The notes beneath the pieces were generated by a model. The model saw only the letters and a program-made list of their open reading frames with translations. It was not told where the DNA came from and ran no database searches. DNA of 64,000 nucleotides from Rhodamnia argentea. Lineage: Eukaryota; Streptophyta; Magnoliopsida; Myrtales; Myrtaceae. Location: assembly GCF_020921035.1 (NCBI RefSeq), contig NC_063150.1:4526001-4590000 (forward strand), read 5' to 3'. The translations under genes and the position numbers were made by a program. Of the stretch, positions 36,800-48,829 are shown piece after piece (position 1 is the first letter of the stretch; each line of letters begins with the position of its first letter).

Positions 36800-37960
36800 G
36801 AGCTCCAATACGTATCAATCCTCAACTGTATTGTACCTAATAAAGTCACATGCTAAAACCAGGATGTTTGGGAGGTAGTTGAGCTTCTCATCTGCATGAA
36901 TTGTTTGTGCAAGTGACATGTTGGAATCAATGCCCGTTTTCATTCCTAAATCCAGTCAATCATGGCACTCTCAATCCCCCTAAGTCAGTGAAATTTACTT
37001 GATTCATCTTGATGTGTCCAATAACAGAGGACCACTCTGAATCTCTCATGTCGAACAGACTTACATAGACTCGGATCATTTGGAGGACCGAGTCTCAGCA
37101 GGCATTTGTCATAAGTTTCTTTTGTCTACCTTGTGATCGAATTGACTTTAGGTTCTTGGGAACATCCTTGTGTCGCAAAAAACAATGCCATTTGTGTTGA
37201 TCTCGCTGGTCAATTGCATAGGAGCGAATTCAACAGCATATATACAGTCCCATGTGCTTATCAAAGGTAAACAGGTCAACTACCCACGTTAGAACGAAGA
37301 CAATTCATGTGTACATTGACAACGTGTCCGGTGTTGCAAAATTTCTTGGGAAGCAATATAGCTCCAAGTGATTGTTGGCCAACATATTGAAGGATCCTAA
37401 TTAGGATAGATACAAAACTCTGTCTCAAGAGTAAGATTTAACTCACAATCAGAGAGATGTTTTTAACATGGCAGCTGGTTCTATTGAGTTTCTATGCACC
37501 ATGAATTATCAGACATTTCTCCAGGTACATGCACCTTTTTTCACGCATTTCTTTTTTGCCCCAACATAAAGGAAAAGAATCATATCCATAATACCAGCAC
37601 AGAGAGAGAAATTTCCCTACTCCTAATTCAGCCATAAGGTGGCAGAAGGAGCTGCTGCTGCAGCAGCAGCCACCGCCAGTTACACTATAGACAGAACATG
37701 GATGCAACTCGGCATAAAACCATACTTGGCCTCTTCAATACCAGGGCCGGGTTATCATTTATCAGTTAGATGATATAAGCGGCCATTGACCCCGGACAAA
37801 TCTCACATTTGCTAGAAATTCCACATACACTAGTGAGAGAACAGTTTTTTATTTTTCTTTTCTTTTAAGAAATTAACCAATACCGCCGTTTGTTTATGAC
37901 AGACACGAAACATCCATGGATAATTTACTTGATTTCCATGCTATTTCAGCCTACCTTTAC
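36800..37960. other. Intergenic stretch without a recognised gene
   Basis: Only short incidental frames occur. A CTG/CAG-like trinucleotide cluster lies at about 37650-37670. The right end is near the 3' UTR of the UPF0426 gene. Confidence 0.45.
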
Positions 37961-38000
37961 ACTATGCAGTGAAGGTATAATGCAATAATTGATCTGAACT

Positions 38001-39062
38001 TCATTCAATCTCAATCTCTTGAGGGGCATCTTCTTCTGCTTCTTTGGATCCTTCTGCATCAAGCTCCTCTTGAGAAATCCCTGAAGCGTCCACTGTTCTG
38101 GTAACCCATTCCCTCAGTGGATCTTCATTCAGATCGAGCCTCAGAAGACCCGCAAACATCCCACCCATGAAAGCAACAGGTTCCTAAAAAGAAATAGTGT
38201 ACAAATAGATGGTGGCAACTGAATTTGAATCTTTACAGAGGAGCATAGAACATTCTTACTGACTTAGGAGTCAACTGTTGTGAGTGCTAATGCTGCAACG
38301 GGGACAAATTGCAATATAATTTTTCCTCCGAATTTGTGTCATACAACAATCAAGATCTTTTTGGCACATCATAAGATAGACAAATAGGAAGCTTGTTTGA
38401 CTTAAAATTTGTCACTCATAAGCATCTGGTGAAATTACATAGTCAAGGATTAACTGGATTGGAACGGAAATCAAGCCTAAACATAAGGTTTTTGTCCTGG
38501 ATTCTCATTATCATTCAACATACAGGATAACTACTAGAGTCCTAGAGTCCTAGGGATAAAACTTTTAAGACATTTGAAACTCTTCAAAGAATGGCATTCT
38601 CCATGATCTACCTTAAGACAAACAAGCTCAAGGCCCTTCTATGCATGCTTCGTAAAATTTGCATGATTTAATCAAGTTTCCCCCTTTCTCCTCTTGATTT
38701 TAACAATGACAAAGCTGCTTTAACTATCAGACTCGTTGCTTTCACCAACAGAATTTACTAGCTCAAAACTTACAACTAGCTGGACCCATAAGACAAGCCA
38801 GGTCTTACAACCCCTTTTTCCTTCTTACGTCTTTCTTGAAGCTTACAACCACAAACAGTAAAGCCTCACGAGGGGACACCTATCTAAGACTGTCTTTAAC
38901 CATTATAAAAGAACTAGTTAGATCCCTTCCCTTATTCAATCCAAATTCCCATATGGAGGACAAACCACAATCATAAGAATCAAACCTGGGTCTAACACAC
39001 CCATCCGGATCCACCCTTGATAATTTCTGCTACCAAGCAAAGTGAAAGTCCTCAAAAGAAAA

Positions 39063-39101
<39 letters not shown>

Positions 39102-40397
39102 ATCCCATGATCAGCTGTTGCTTAGAAACTTTCTTCTGACCCTGGCCTTGTGAAAGCAGGCCTTGAGAAATCTATATACCAATCCTTGCCTAAAGAGATA
39201 CTTATCAGCTTGAGCCTATGAAAGAAGGTCTGACCATGGAAATTTAACTATGACAACCCTCTATCTGTGCTTTTGTTCTTTGCGTTCGTTTGCTTGCATA
39301 TCAGGATGACAAAGCAGGACCAGTGAGTCTGCTCCCTCCTATCTCAGGCTACTCAATATACAAATGATTGAAACAACGCGATCACCTCGCATATAATAGG
39401 CCCATCCCAGAGGAATCCCTTCCATCAAATGATTCCGAAGCCTTGAATAATTACTTATTAATGTGTTTCCGCAATACATACACATCAACAAGTCCCATTG
39501 CAACAAGTGTTAATTTTTAACCTTTCTTTAAGCTCTTGCATATGCAGCAATTCAGTTTACGTCAGGTTAATGTTTTGGCAATGCCCGACGATGCACCTCA
39601 ATCTAGTGGTAGCAGATCAATCTTTTGATCTCGTTTGGTGTAAAAAACAGGGAAAAAAAAAATCTCTGAAGAGGCAATATGTTTGGCATACTAATATCTC
39701 TTACAGGTAACCCCAGAAAATCATCAAAACTTTTTCACCCGCAGAGAAGGCTCCAAGAAATACTAAACACCCAATTTTCAAATCCTTTAAGTTAGAGCCC
39801 CATGATTCCTCTTAACCATGTCTAATCTCATCTATGCTACTAAAGTCTACACCATGCAGCTTCAAGGTTGGCACATCATTCAGCTAGTTCAACATAAACA
39901 ACTGCTGCTTAAATCCCAGGCTAATAAATTATTAACCACGTTAAGGCTCTCTAATTGTCCATCCCAATACCTAATAGCAACCACCAAGCATTTGGCCACA
40001 ACGCATGAATCAAGTTAATCACGATCCTCGTCGCAAACTAAACCAGTGAAAAAGGCAGAGAAAAGCTAGAGACTTATCCGGTCCTGAAAAGGAGTACCTT
40101 GAGAGCTTCCTTAATGATGCGTTCTTCAGTGGGATTGAGGAAAAACGCTCGGACGCCATCCCTACGGCAGCCGGTGCAGTTTCTGCGGATGCCCCTCCTT
40201 TGAGTACCGAAAAGTGGAGACTGCGACGGAGGGTTGAGTCTGGTACGACAGCCCAAATCGGGTTTCCTCAACTTCTGCAGCGGAATCCCAGAGACAATTG
40301 GAACGAACTGCGTAGACGAGAATCACGAATTATGTGGAGGAGAGAGGGATGGATGACGAACCAGTACGAACGTAGGAGAGTTGACGAGGAGAGACAT
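38001..40397 (-). CDS. UPF0426 chloroplast protein, about 159 aa, with an in-frame TGA
   Basis: Two exons on the minus strand: 40397-40098 and 38183-38001, joined GT-AG at phase 0 across a 1.9 kb intron. The mature part is recognisable: FFLNPTEERIIKEALK in exon 1 and EPVAFMGGMFAGLLRLDLNE, DPLREWVTRTVDASGIS in exon 2, ending in an acidic tail. Function is unknown; the family is plastid-targeted and found in plastoglobule or thylakoid studies. The start MSLLVNSPTFVLVRHPS looks like a transit peptide, but the same frame meets TGA at 40325-40323 before reaching the rest of exon 1, and no other ATG lies between. Either a small 60-nt intron (see findings) removes it, or this allele is broken. I think the gene identity is safe and the coding integrity uncertain. 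Confidence 0.8.
39069..39099 (+). repeat. (AG)n microsatellite
   Basis: It lies in the long intron of the UPF0426 gene; on the transcribed (minus) strand it reads as a CT tract. Confidence 0.9.
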
Positions 40398-40519
40398 TCT
40401 CGAGCGCTGCGATGTCGGAGCTGCTTCACGATTCGACAGCTGCGGAGGACGGACTGAGAATCCGGAGTGTCCGCTGGAATTTGCCGGAGAAGAAGAGACG
40501 TGTCGGGCTCGAGCCTGCT

Positions 40520-41440
40520 TAAGTTGATAGAATTTTGTTTAATTCCTTCCTTAAAAATTGACAAGGTCAGGCATGCAATTTTTTTTTGCCTTTTTGTGGT
40601 GATTTTCATGATATTAGAATTTCTTTTTCTTTTCCACGGCATGAAAAGAGTTATAATTCCAGGAAATTCACACGAATAATTACAGAATTATAAATGTTCA
40701 AATTCAATTTTAACAAATGAGGAACTTATTAGGTAAAAAACGATAATCGCAAAGTTAAATTTTTTTACACAAGACATTATCATTACAGAAATATTTTCAA
40801 CACATGAGCTTTCGTGAAGTTTTTTCAGGTAAATCACTTGAACTTAACGTTTATCTTCCAACTTGAAATTTACTTTATCATAAAGACATATTGCTTTTTA
40901 AAAAAAAATTTAAAAAGATGATTTTAATAGTCACTATTTTTCATTTTTAAGATAGTTATTTCATAATTCGATTAACTCAAAAAAGATGTATAAAAAGAAA
41001 TTGTTAAAAACTTCTATCAAAGAATTGCCAATTTAATATTCGCCAAAGTTTGTGTCCTGGTGACGCAACCTTTTTTTTTTTCTTAATTGGGACGAAGCCT
41101 TTGATTGGTGGTAGATTCTCGTCTAGAAAAAAAAAAAAAACTATTTGCGAATAAAAAGGATGATGCATTTGTATGTACTTTACTTCAATGAGATGGACAA
41201 ATTATTTTTTGAAAGGAAAAAAGAATAACACACGAAAATGTTATTTATTTTTTTTCAATTTTCTTTGCAGACGATATTCAGAATAAATTGTTATACGATG
41301 GATAAAAAAGCCTATTATGTGAAAAATGAAAATGCACACTTCAGAGAGAAAAAATTTCGGTAATGGCCATTAATTTTTACTTTGACCTATTGATGTTTGG
41401 AAGTTTAAAATTGAACTCTAGACACCTCAAATTCTAAAAA
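40520..41440. other. Intergenic region between divergent genes
   Basis: AT-rich sequence separates the UPF0426 gene from the U12-intron gene. The part from about 41430 to 41825 is GC-richer, with GGGCC and CT-rich stretches, and is probably promoter and leader of the rightward gene. Overlapping frames on both strands there (41405-41783) are incidental. Confidence 0.5.
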
Positions 41441-41825
41441 CGGCCGGTTTGGTTTGGTTCGGTTCGATCCGGTTCCCAGGCTGGACCGGGACCGGACCCC
41501 TAGATATGGCTGCGAGCTACTCGCGGGCCGGGCCAAACCTGACAGACGAGGCCCGAGTAAGGCGGTTCGGACATTTCGGGCTTCGACGGGCCTGCTCTTA
41601 AAACTCCTCGCACCACCGACTCTGTATCTAGGAGATTCGTTTCTCGCTGCAGGGTCCTTCCGTCTCGTGTTCCTCTCGTACTTGAGGATTATCCTCAGCT
41701 CTCTCGCTCTCTCCATCTCTCTCTTCCATGCAGATTTCGCTTGGTTTCGATTGCTCGAGTGTCGTTGTTGGTGGTGCATCTAGGGTTTCGGCGTCCGCTG
41801 GTGTTCGGGTTTTGCCACGAAATCG

Positions 41826-44182
41826 ATGGCCGGAAGGGAAGTTCGCGAGTATACCAATCTCAGCGATCCTAAAGGTAGGATCTCCGAATTTGTATTGATT
41901 TCTCTCTCTCTCTCTCTCTCGCTCGCTTGCTCACTCGTGTCCATTGCGGTTCGGCTCGCGGTTGTTGTTAATTTGATTTGTGGAGATTGTGGATTGAAAT
42001 GGAATTCTGTGTTTTCACGTGAAATGTGAGCAGATAAGAAATGGGGAAAGGGGAAGGACAAGATAGACGATGAGGACATCACGTTCCAGCGCATGGTCGC
42101 CAAGGTTAGCCCCATCCATCTCCCCTTGTCTTCGATCTCTTCTGAACCTGATCGAGTTAAGTTTTGTTTGGTGTGTATTACATACTAGCTCCTGGCCTCC
42201 ATAGTGCTTGGAACAGGTAGATGATCGTTGGTTCAATTTGGTTTTGTTTGCCCGGTGGGATGATGTTGAGGGGTGCAATTTTTGAGTCGTCCTTAGGATT
42301 TTCACAGAAAATATAGAAGATGATGGGATTAAGTGAAAGAAAGGCTCCAGTGGATTGAAGTGTGCTGTGCCTTAGGAACTACACAATGAGGTTGTCCTAG
42401 GCTGGGAACTTGGGTTCCTCTGTTCATAAGTTTTGGATGCAGAAAATTACGTGGTTATTGTTTGCAGTGATCATGTCTGTGGTATTGATGGAAGGAATAC
42501 GTGCATTAGCTCTTGGTTTACCTTTGGTATAAAATGTAGAAATATGCTAGTTAGTGCAATTTATGGTTCGTGCAGTGAAGTGATAGGTTATAAAGACTGT
42601 TTTTTAGTTAGTGGGTGGCGGGTTGGAGGCCAGGAGTCTGGGTCACCATACTAACCGTACTTCGGTCCTGATATCCATTAAGCTTTTGCATGAGGATGGT
42701 TTTCTGATAACATGCCCGGGCAGGGATTTTGGCCTTTACCGGGTGGCTGATGCAAGCAGATGCAAGAGGTTGCTGGAGAACGGGGAGGTTACCTTCATGG
42801 ACGAGGAGGTAGGCATAGTCGCAGACAAACTTTCCCTGCGGTGCACCCAGCGAAGTGATGGGAAAGCTTTCTCCTGGGTTTTTTTGCAGTTTTATATCTT
42901 TCCTTTTTCTTTCTACCTTTAGTTCCTAGAACTTTGTCTGGGTTTGATTGTGCAGCTCTGGACAGTGATGATCTGCTATATCTCAAGGAACAAATGGAAG
43001 CTGAAGAGGATGCAGAACGCCTCCTACGCCGCACTGAAAAACGAGCATTTGCTGCGTTTAAAATATCCTTCAATGTTTGTTCTTGTTTTTGGCGAAAATT
43101 CGATGCATTAATGTTCGAGCATTTAGATTGGCGAGGTTAATAATGTGAAGATGATGCTTATTTTAGGTTTTCATTGCATTTGAAGGAGTGTACTTCACTG
43201 TCGATATCGGCTAACAAGATTAGTATAGGTTTATACTAATATGGTAATTGTGCAATGAAAATTTCCTTACTTGTGCTGTTTGGGGTTGGGCATTGTATGA
43301 GGCCTTCATGGGATATTGTGCACGATTCTACCTAGGTGTTCTGGGGTTTTTGTGTTTTGGCTCTTCTTTGGCAGCAGTTCATTTTAGTTAATATCAAGAC
43401 AATCTAGCAGTGTGATCTCAGTTTCTTGTTATTGTTACAAAGTTGTATCTGCTTGAACAAAGTATATGTATTGGATTAATTGTTTCTTCTGGCATGTGGA
43501 TTGTAATTTTTTATTAGGATCTCTTTATTGTATATAATGATTAAGTTGCAATCTAAGTCCCCTTGACTGGGAGAACAGAGAGCTGATGGTCAGCTTTGTT
43601 GTTGTTAGAAACCTTGATTGGGATAGTTTTTCGACATCGACACACAAATTCTTGGCTTTAAAATGTCTCAAAATGCTTCTGTCATTGTGCATGTAGATGT
43701 AGAGGTCATTAAAAGAGGTAAAAAGGAATCCCTATCACAGTGCTTTCATCTGAGTCTTCTCCTTAATTGAAGGATACAGAGCTGCGAGTGTAGCAGATTC
43801 ATCTCCTGCATCCGTGCCTTTGCCTCTTCGTGTTGAGCCAAAGCCAAAGAGTGGGATCAGGTATTGTCTCTTTTCAGTGCATGTGCAAGGTTAGAATTTT
43901 TGGGTTTCTTCCTCTTCTTAACAGTTTTCAATATCAATCTAACGCAGGCAGCAAGATCTCCTCAAGAAAGTTGTGGAAATCAAGCCCAAGCGGCAAAAAG
44001 TTTCTAGCCCGCCAAATGTGAATCGGGCAGCCACCATATCCAATGATCATGTAACTTCTGAATCGAAGGTTGACCATTTGAAGGAGGAGCCCACGCCAAC
44101 AAAAGCAGAGGATAAAACTCAATCGTTAAATCCTGTTAAAGGCTTGCTGGGCATAGCATATGAAAGTGATGATGAGGAATGA
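41826..44182 (+). CDS. Small conserved nuclear-type protein, 197 aa (tentative FAM192A/Fyv6-like), with a U12 AT-AC intron
   Basis: Six exons: 41826-41874, 42034-42104, 42760-42808, 42956-43062, 43778-43860 and 43948-44182; sum 594 nt. Introns are GT-AG except the fourth, which runs ATATCCTT to AC and is a U12-type AT-AC intron. The protein has a charged amino terminus with GKGKDKIDDEDITFQRMV, a glycine-rich GERGGYLHGRG, an acidic helix LKEQMEAEEDAERLLRRTEK, the block AFAAFKRAAS created across the AT-AC intron, PKPKSGIRQQDLLKKVVEIK with a KPKRQK nuclear-localisation-like patch, and an acidic end GLLGIAYESDDEE. The order (FxxMV, acidic helix, KxKxxxQxxLL, Ser/Asp/Glu end) resembles FAM192A/PIP30 and Fyv6. 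That link is inference and needs a profile search. Confidence 0.85.
41901..41922 (+). repeat. (CT)n microsatellite in intron 1
   Basis: A CT run starts about 25 bases after the first donor site of the gene at 41826. Confidence 0.9.
43063..43777 (+). other. U12-type AT-AC intron
   Basis: The donor is ATATCCTT (43063-43070), the exact U12 AT-AC consensus. A branch-site-like CTCCTTAAT lies at 43759-43767, about 11 bases before the terminal AC (43776-43777). No GT-AG pair at these positions restores the frame, whereas this pair joins AAA to AGA in phase 0. Confidence 0.9.
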
Positions 44183-44199
44183 TTGAAGAATGATGAGTG

Positions 44200-45200
44200 G
44201 ATGCACGTGTGCGGTTCTGCATGCTAAGTTTTGATGTTTATTTGAAGTAGGAAACGTAGTATAAGACATCGAATCTGGCGTAAGTGTATCTTTTGGCACC
44301 AATTTATGACCTGGCATTGCAAGCCTACCAAATTTGCGCCTCGATTTGGTGACGTTCTCTCTTTCCATTTAATCACCGAGAATGATTCTGATTTGGTTCA
44401 TGGCCTATTAAAATGAAAGGTGCTTCGGTGCCCATCACTCCAGCAATGGCACCGAAGACCATAATTCAGGTAATCGGATATTTACTTTTTTTATGGGCGC
44501 TTTTGAGCTTTCAGAACCAACCTTCAAATGGCCAAGCCCCTTTCCCTGCCCTCGTGCTCACGATTATTAGAAGTGGACGATAAAGTGGTCGTTTTTTTTC
44601 ATCGAGACCTAGTTTCAGCAAGAAAGTATTTCGATTGCGAAGGATTCAATCCAGCCAAATATCTTAAAAGAGTATCGCTGGACTGTTTTGTGACGGATTT
44701 ATTGTAGAAAACTTGGAATTGACAGTCGGGCATTGCGTCAACATTCTTCACGATGAGTTGACCAGGATTTGGTTAAAGTCCAACTTACTCTGGTATTCAA
44801 TAATAACTTTTGCATATACGGACCCAAGTCTAAGCAAGTTTCTCACGAGAATGAGACGATGTCCTTCCAAGAAGCTCATGATCCAGACTATGTAACTTCC
44901 GAGAGAATTTGTTCGGCGATTTGGTTATTAACAAACAGGATCCCAGAAGAGATGAATCTCTGCTTTAGCTACATGAATTCAGATCGTGGCTCAAAGAGAA
45001 ACGTGCGTGTCAATGCAAGAATACTAGGCTTGATGTTCAAGTGAAAGTCTTATTCCAATACAATAACACATGCATCAACTGGTACACAAGTCACTGCAAT
45101 CTAACTCAGTGTGTCCTTCTCCTCCTCCTCCTCCTCCTTTTACCCTATCACAAAGTTCTGAACCTCTCAACACTATTATTCCACTAGCAACCGTACATGT
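44200..45200. other. Gap between convergent genes
   Basis: The left part is probably the 3' UTR of the U12-intron gene. Short open frames at 44713-45044 have no domain. A CTC trinucleotide run lies at about 45118-45138, near the 3' end of the root-cap gene. Confidence 0.45.
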
Positions 45201-45224
45201 ATTCCTTTTCCATGGCCCAAATCT

Positions 45225-46553
45225 CTACCGGCGGCAGACTACTCCCCGTCCATTGCTGAACTTGCTGGTGCACTCCATTGCGCTTGCCGTCTCCAATGCC
45301 AACGGCTTCACCTCCGCGGACGATGCTGTCTCTGGGTCGAAGATGCAGTACTGACAGTCCGCGGACGAGAGAGAGGACGTCCTGTACTTGTTCTCACCTC
45401 CCATGATCGGCATCGCGACTCCTCTCTTCACTGGGTTCTGGAAATCGGGCCTGTAGGTCTGCCCCAACACGCCCTCCACCCGCTCTGAGAGGTCGAAGAA
45501 CCTGAACTGCACCTCCAAGTGCGCGAAGCAGTCGTCAGCGGGGATCTGATAGTTGTGGATCCTGTCGTCTTCCTTGGTGATCGGCACTACGCTCGCAGAA
45601 ATTTCCAGGACGCCAGGAAGAGTCATGGTGATCGCATTCTGGTTAGCTGTCCGCTCCACGGAGAGAGGGCTATCCGGAGCCGACCAGCTCGAGAGGTGAC
45701 CGTCGGTGATGTGGACCAGCTGGTCGTCGTAGGTGAAAGCGAGCTGGTCAACTTTGTTGTCCCAGTGGGCAACCTTTTTGGCGGAGAGAGTGAAGGTGTG
45801 GCGGTTGAACCTGAGGCCTAGGGCTTGGATCCACGTGTTGTCGCGCTTCCTTCCCTCTGGGCGGCGACCAATGAACCGGGCATTGATTTGGAGGTTCTGG
45901 TCAGAGACGAGAGCGAAGTGGCGGTTGGTCTCTCCATGGAAGTAGAAGACTATACCGTCGCCTCCAATGAATCTGGGGTCGCCGCAAGCGGAGCCTACTC
46001 CATTGCAGTTGGCCGTGCGGTCTGCAATTAAAACACCAGCAATGGTTGAAATGGTTTAATCATGTTGCATTACTAGATAGTACACTAGTATCTTTGAGAT
46101 TAGTATAATTGCCATTACTCAAGAAATTGGATCTCTGACAGCATATAACTGCATGAATTTTTCAATGCTATGAATGGGACTAGCACATATATCTTCTCTG
46201 CATGGAAATGCATGAACAAGAGGGACAGAGAGAGACATACTCTTGCAAGTAGCTTCACATTTGGGGGTGTTGCAGTCAATAACACAGGCCTTGGCAGTTG
46301 GGTCAGCAGGCTTGAAGGATGGGCACTGCTGAGGGCAGGTGATGTTGTGCCCGAAGCACTTCGTGAACCGGTCATTGCACAGGACCGACTGGGGCGGGAA
46401 CACCTTCCCGGCCACGGCGGAGGGTGGAGGCGGGGCCAGCCCGGCTGGCGGCGGGGGCGGCGAGGGGTTGCCGTAGAGGTCGGCATTGCTGAGGGCGATG
46501 GAGCTCAACAACAACAGAAGTGTCATGAGCAGTGCAGCACTATGGGCCTCCAT
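45225..46553 (-). CDS. Root-cap family secreted protein, 369 aa
   Basis: Two exons on the minus strand: 46553-46241 and 46021-45225, GT-AG, sum 1110 nt. It starts with a signal peptide (LLMTLLLLLSSIALSNA) and a Pro-rich spacer (PSPPPPPAGLAPPPP). A Cys-rich region follows (CFGHNITCPQQCPSFKP, ACVIDCNTPKCEATCK), then the long Root_cap domain: CGDPRFIGGDGIVFYFHG, FALVSDQNLQINARFIGRR, KVAHWDNKVDQLAFTYDD and the carboxy end with YQIPADDCFAHLEVQF and ADCQYCIFDPE. The family is known from root-cap and related secretory tissue; molecular role is unclear. The signal peptide indicates export to the apoplast. A (GAATT)n run lies in the upstream region. Confidence 0.9.
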
Positions 46554-46701
46554 GTCTAACCTAAACTGTGTTACTAGGCAACACTAAGGGTTAGTGAAAG
46601 GCCTCAAGAAACTTGCTTCCCTACCCTACTCATTTATAGAGTGGGGAAAGAGAGATAGAATTGAAGTAAATGAAGTAAGCTGGAAAACCTTGGATCTGCT
46701 G

Positions 46702-46727
46702 AATTGAATTGAATTGAATTGAATTGG
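46702..46727. repeat. (GAATT)n pentanucleotide run
   Basis: About five units lie roughly 150 bp upstream of the start codon of the root-cap gene, in its promoter or leader. Confidence 0.85.
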
Positions 46728-47111
46728 AAGTAGCAACTGGGGTTTGACGTTTCATCTGCATTGGGTGTAGAGGAGGGAAATCTGCATACAATTCCTTATC
46801 TCAAGTACATACAGATCTTCACTCTCGAGGAGTAGAAACCCCACCATGTGCAGTCATGAGGAGTTTGCATGTGTAATTTGCTTATTTTTATCTGCATATT
46901 AACCGCACAGAATGAACCGGAAGATCAAGAAGAGCCAGCTTATCTACAGTTCAACTTTGAGGATTATATTAAATCCGGAGATGAAAAGATGGTCCGAGGA
47001 CGGTGCTTTCTCTCACACCATGCGCTGTCAACCCTCTGATTCATTTCATCTCAGTCGATCTAAACATCCGTCCATACACATAAGTGAGTTGAGTTGTGCA
47101 TTGTCTACATG

Positions 47112-47495
47112 GGGATAAAGATACAAACGGTCTCCGAACTTTAGCCCAGTATGAAATATGATCCCTTAACTTTAGCCTAATGTTCAACGTAGTTCCTGAA
47201 CTTCTAGTACATATTCAATTTAATCCTTGAACTATATGAAAATATTCAATATAGTCCTTCCATGAATTTAGGTTGAGGGACAGCACAAAGATTTTCATAC
47301 AGCCAAGGGACTACATTGAACACGTACCAAAATCTCAAGGGTCATATTGAACAAATTAAAAGTTTATGAACCACATTAAACATTAGTCTAAATTTCATGA
47401 ATGACACTTAACAAATGAAAAGTTCATAAATCACATTGCACGTTGGACTAAAGTTCATGGACTATTTTTGTGATCTTGTCTTATACATGGGTCCA
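47112..47495. mobile_element. Foldback MITE, same family as 18.2-18.8 kb
   Basis: The left end (about 47115-47150, ggtctccgaactttagccc) is inverted at the right end (about 47440-47490, ggactaaagttcatggacta). The block GAACTATATGAAAATATTCA is shared with the element at 18160-18815. No GC-rich core is present here, so this is a shorter member. Confidence 0.65.
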
Positions 47496-47864
47496 CGGCT
47501 ACGAGAAGGAGGGTCTTCAAAGAAAGAACAAGCATGGATGAAGACTATGTGTCGTGATCTAATGAAGCTAGAGAAGCTAAATTTGATTGGCTCATCGTAC
47601 GTAGAATCAACGTAAAGGATCGACCAAAAAGGGGTTCAGATTCTCGTCCCGAACCTTGCATTCTACGGGATCTCGGGTGTAGAACAGCCTCAGTTGTTTC
47701 ACTTTTGTGTCGAGAAGGCAGCATCTGGTGCTCTCTTGATTTGCGTTGCACGCTATTTGGTTGCTTAATGATCTTTCTTGAAATTTGCAAGTTGAATTCA
47801 CTTTTTTTCAGCCGACGTGATAAATCTTAGCCAACCATAATCTACGAAAGTATAAAAAATAAAG

Positions 47865-48005
47865 CTTAAATGGAATTCCACGTCAGCGCCGGGCGTCCTG
47901 GTCAGCGATTTCATAATAAAACGGCCCGGATCGACTCAATTGGCATAAATACAAAAGATTTAAGACTGAATTGACATCAATACGATAGATTTATAAAAAA
48001 AAAAT
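47865..48005. mobile_element. Solo right arm of a foldback element
   Basis: The block with 'ccacgtcagcgccgggcgtc', 'gactcaattggcataaatac' and 'aagactgaattgacatcaat' matches the right arm of the complete element at 1255-1900. The left arm is missing, so this is a remnant. Confidence 0.55.
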
Positions 48006-48349
48006 TTTACACTCTTCTGCGATTGATCTGCTTCAGCGGTGAAAGATCAATTTACAAAGTTGTGATTTGATTTAATTTTCCCATTGATTGAGTAATTTTC
48101 CTTAAGTACTTCCCAGCTATTCTATGGTGAATTTTTAACCTAGAACGACTCGGTGGAAAATCAACATTTTGACAACGGGGAGAGACACGAACGTTTTCAC
48201 AGACCGAAGAGATCTATAAAAGCACTTGGCTTTCCTCTTCCCAGAGAGGGAGTCGCGATTTGCGCTTTTAACTAAGACTTTCAGCTCAGAAACAGATAGA
48301 TCGGACGTCTGTTTCTGCCTCGAGAAACTCGGGAGCTAAGTCGGTGGCT

Positions 48350-48478
48350 ATGGCGGTGGACTATCATGCTAGTTTCCCTTCCATGTCGCCGGCTAATCAC
48401 GGTTGCGCTCCGGGGTGGCGAAAGAAAACTTCGTCATTCGACAAACTGAATTCAGGGAAATTGAAAGGATTTGCCTGA
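48350..48478 (+). other. Short open frame after a leader-like CT-containing region
   Basis: An ATG at 48350 opens a 42-codon frame (MAVDYHASFPSMSPANHGCA and onward) ending at TGA 48476-48478. The upstream 120 bp look like a plant leader. I do not recognise the product. It may be a truncated gene or first exon whose remainder is lost, or it may be incidental. Confidence 0.25.
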
Positions 48479-48829
48479 CCACACTGAACAAATCTCCAAG
48501 GGCCATCTCCAAAGGTGACTACTGGCCAGAGTGTAGTTTGCATTTCGACATTATTTTTATGAGCAAGTCATTAAATTACGATTGTCCTGCGCATCGAATC
48601 CAAGGGGAGTTGGAGCGTTAAACACGGAATTGAATGCTAAACACATTGTAAATCCCCAATCGCTGTATCCTAAGTCAGATCTCCACACAGTCAAATTCGC
48701 CCGAGGAAAGATGAAGAAAGAGTTTCGAGGCAATCAAGAGAGCGTCCACGTTCAATTTGCAATAACGTGCAAGAGAAGAAACATCGACGAGCTTGGCCAG
48801 TTAGATTCATCCGACTGTTGATACGATAT

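Noticed and set aside
41405-41783. Arg-rich frames on both strands
   Set aside because: They lie in GC-rich promoter and leader sequence of the U12-intron gene; no domain.
44713-45044. Two overlapping frames on +
   Set aside because: No domain, between convergent genes, not conserved in style.
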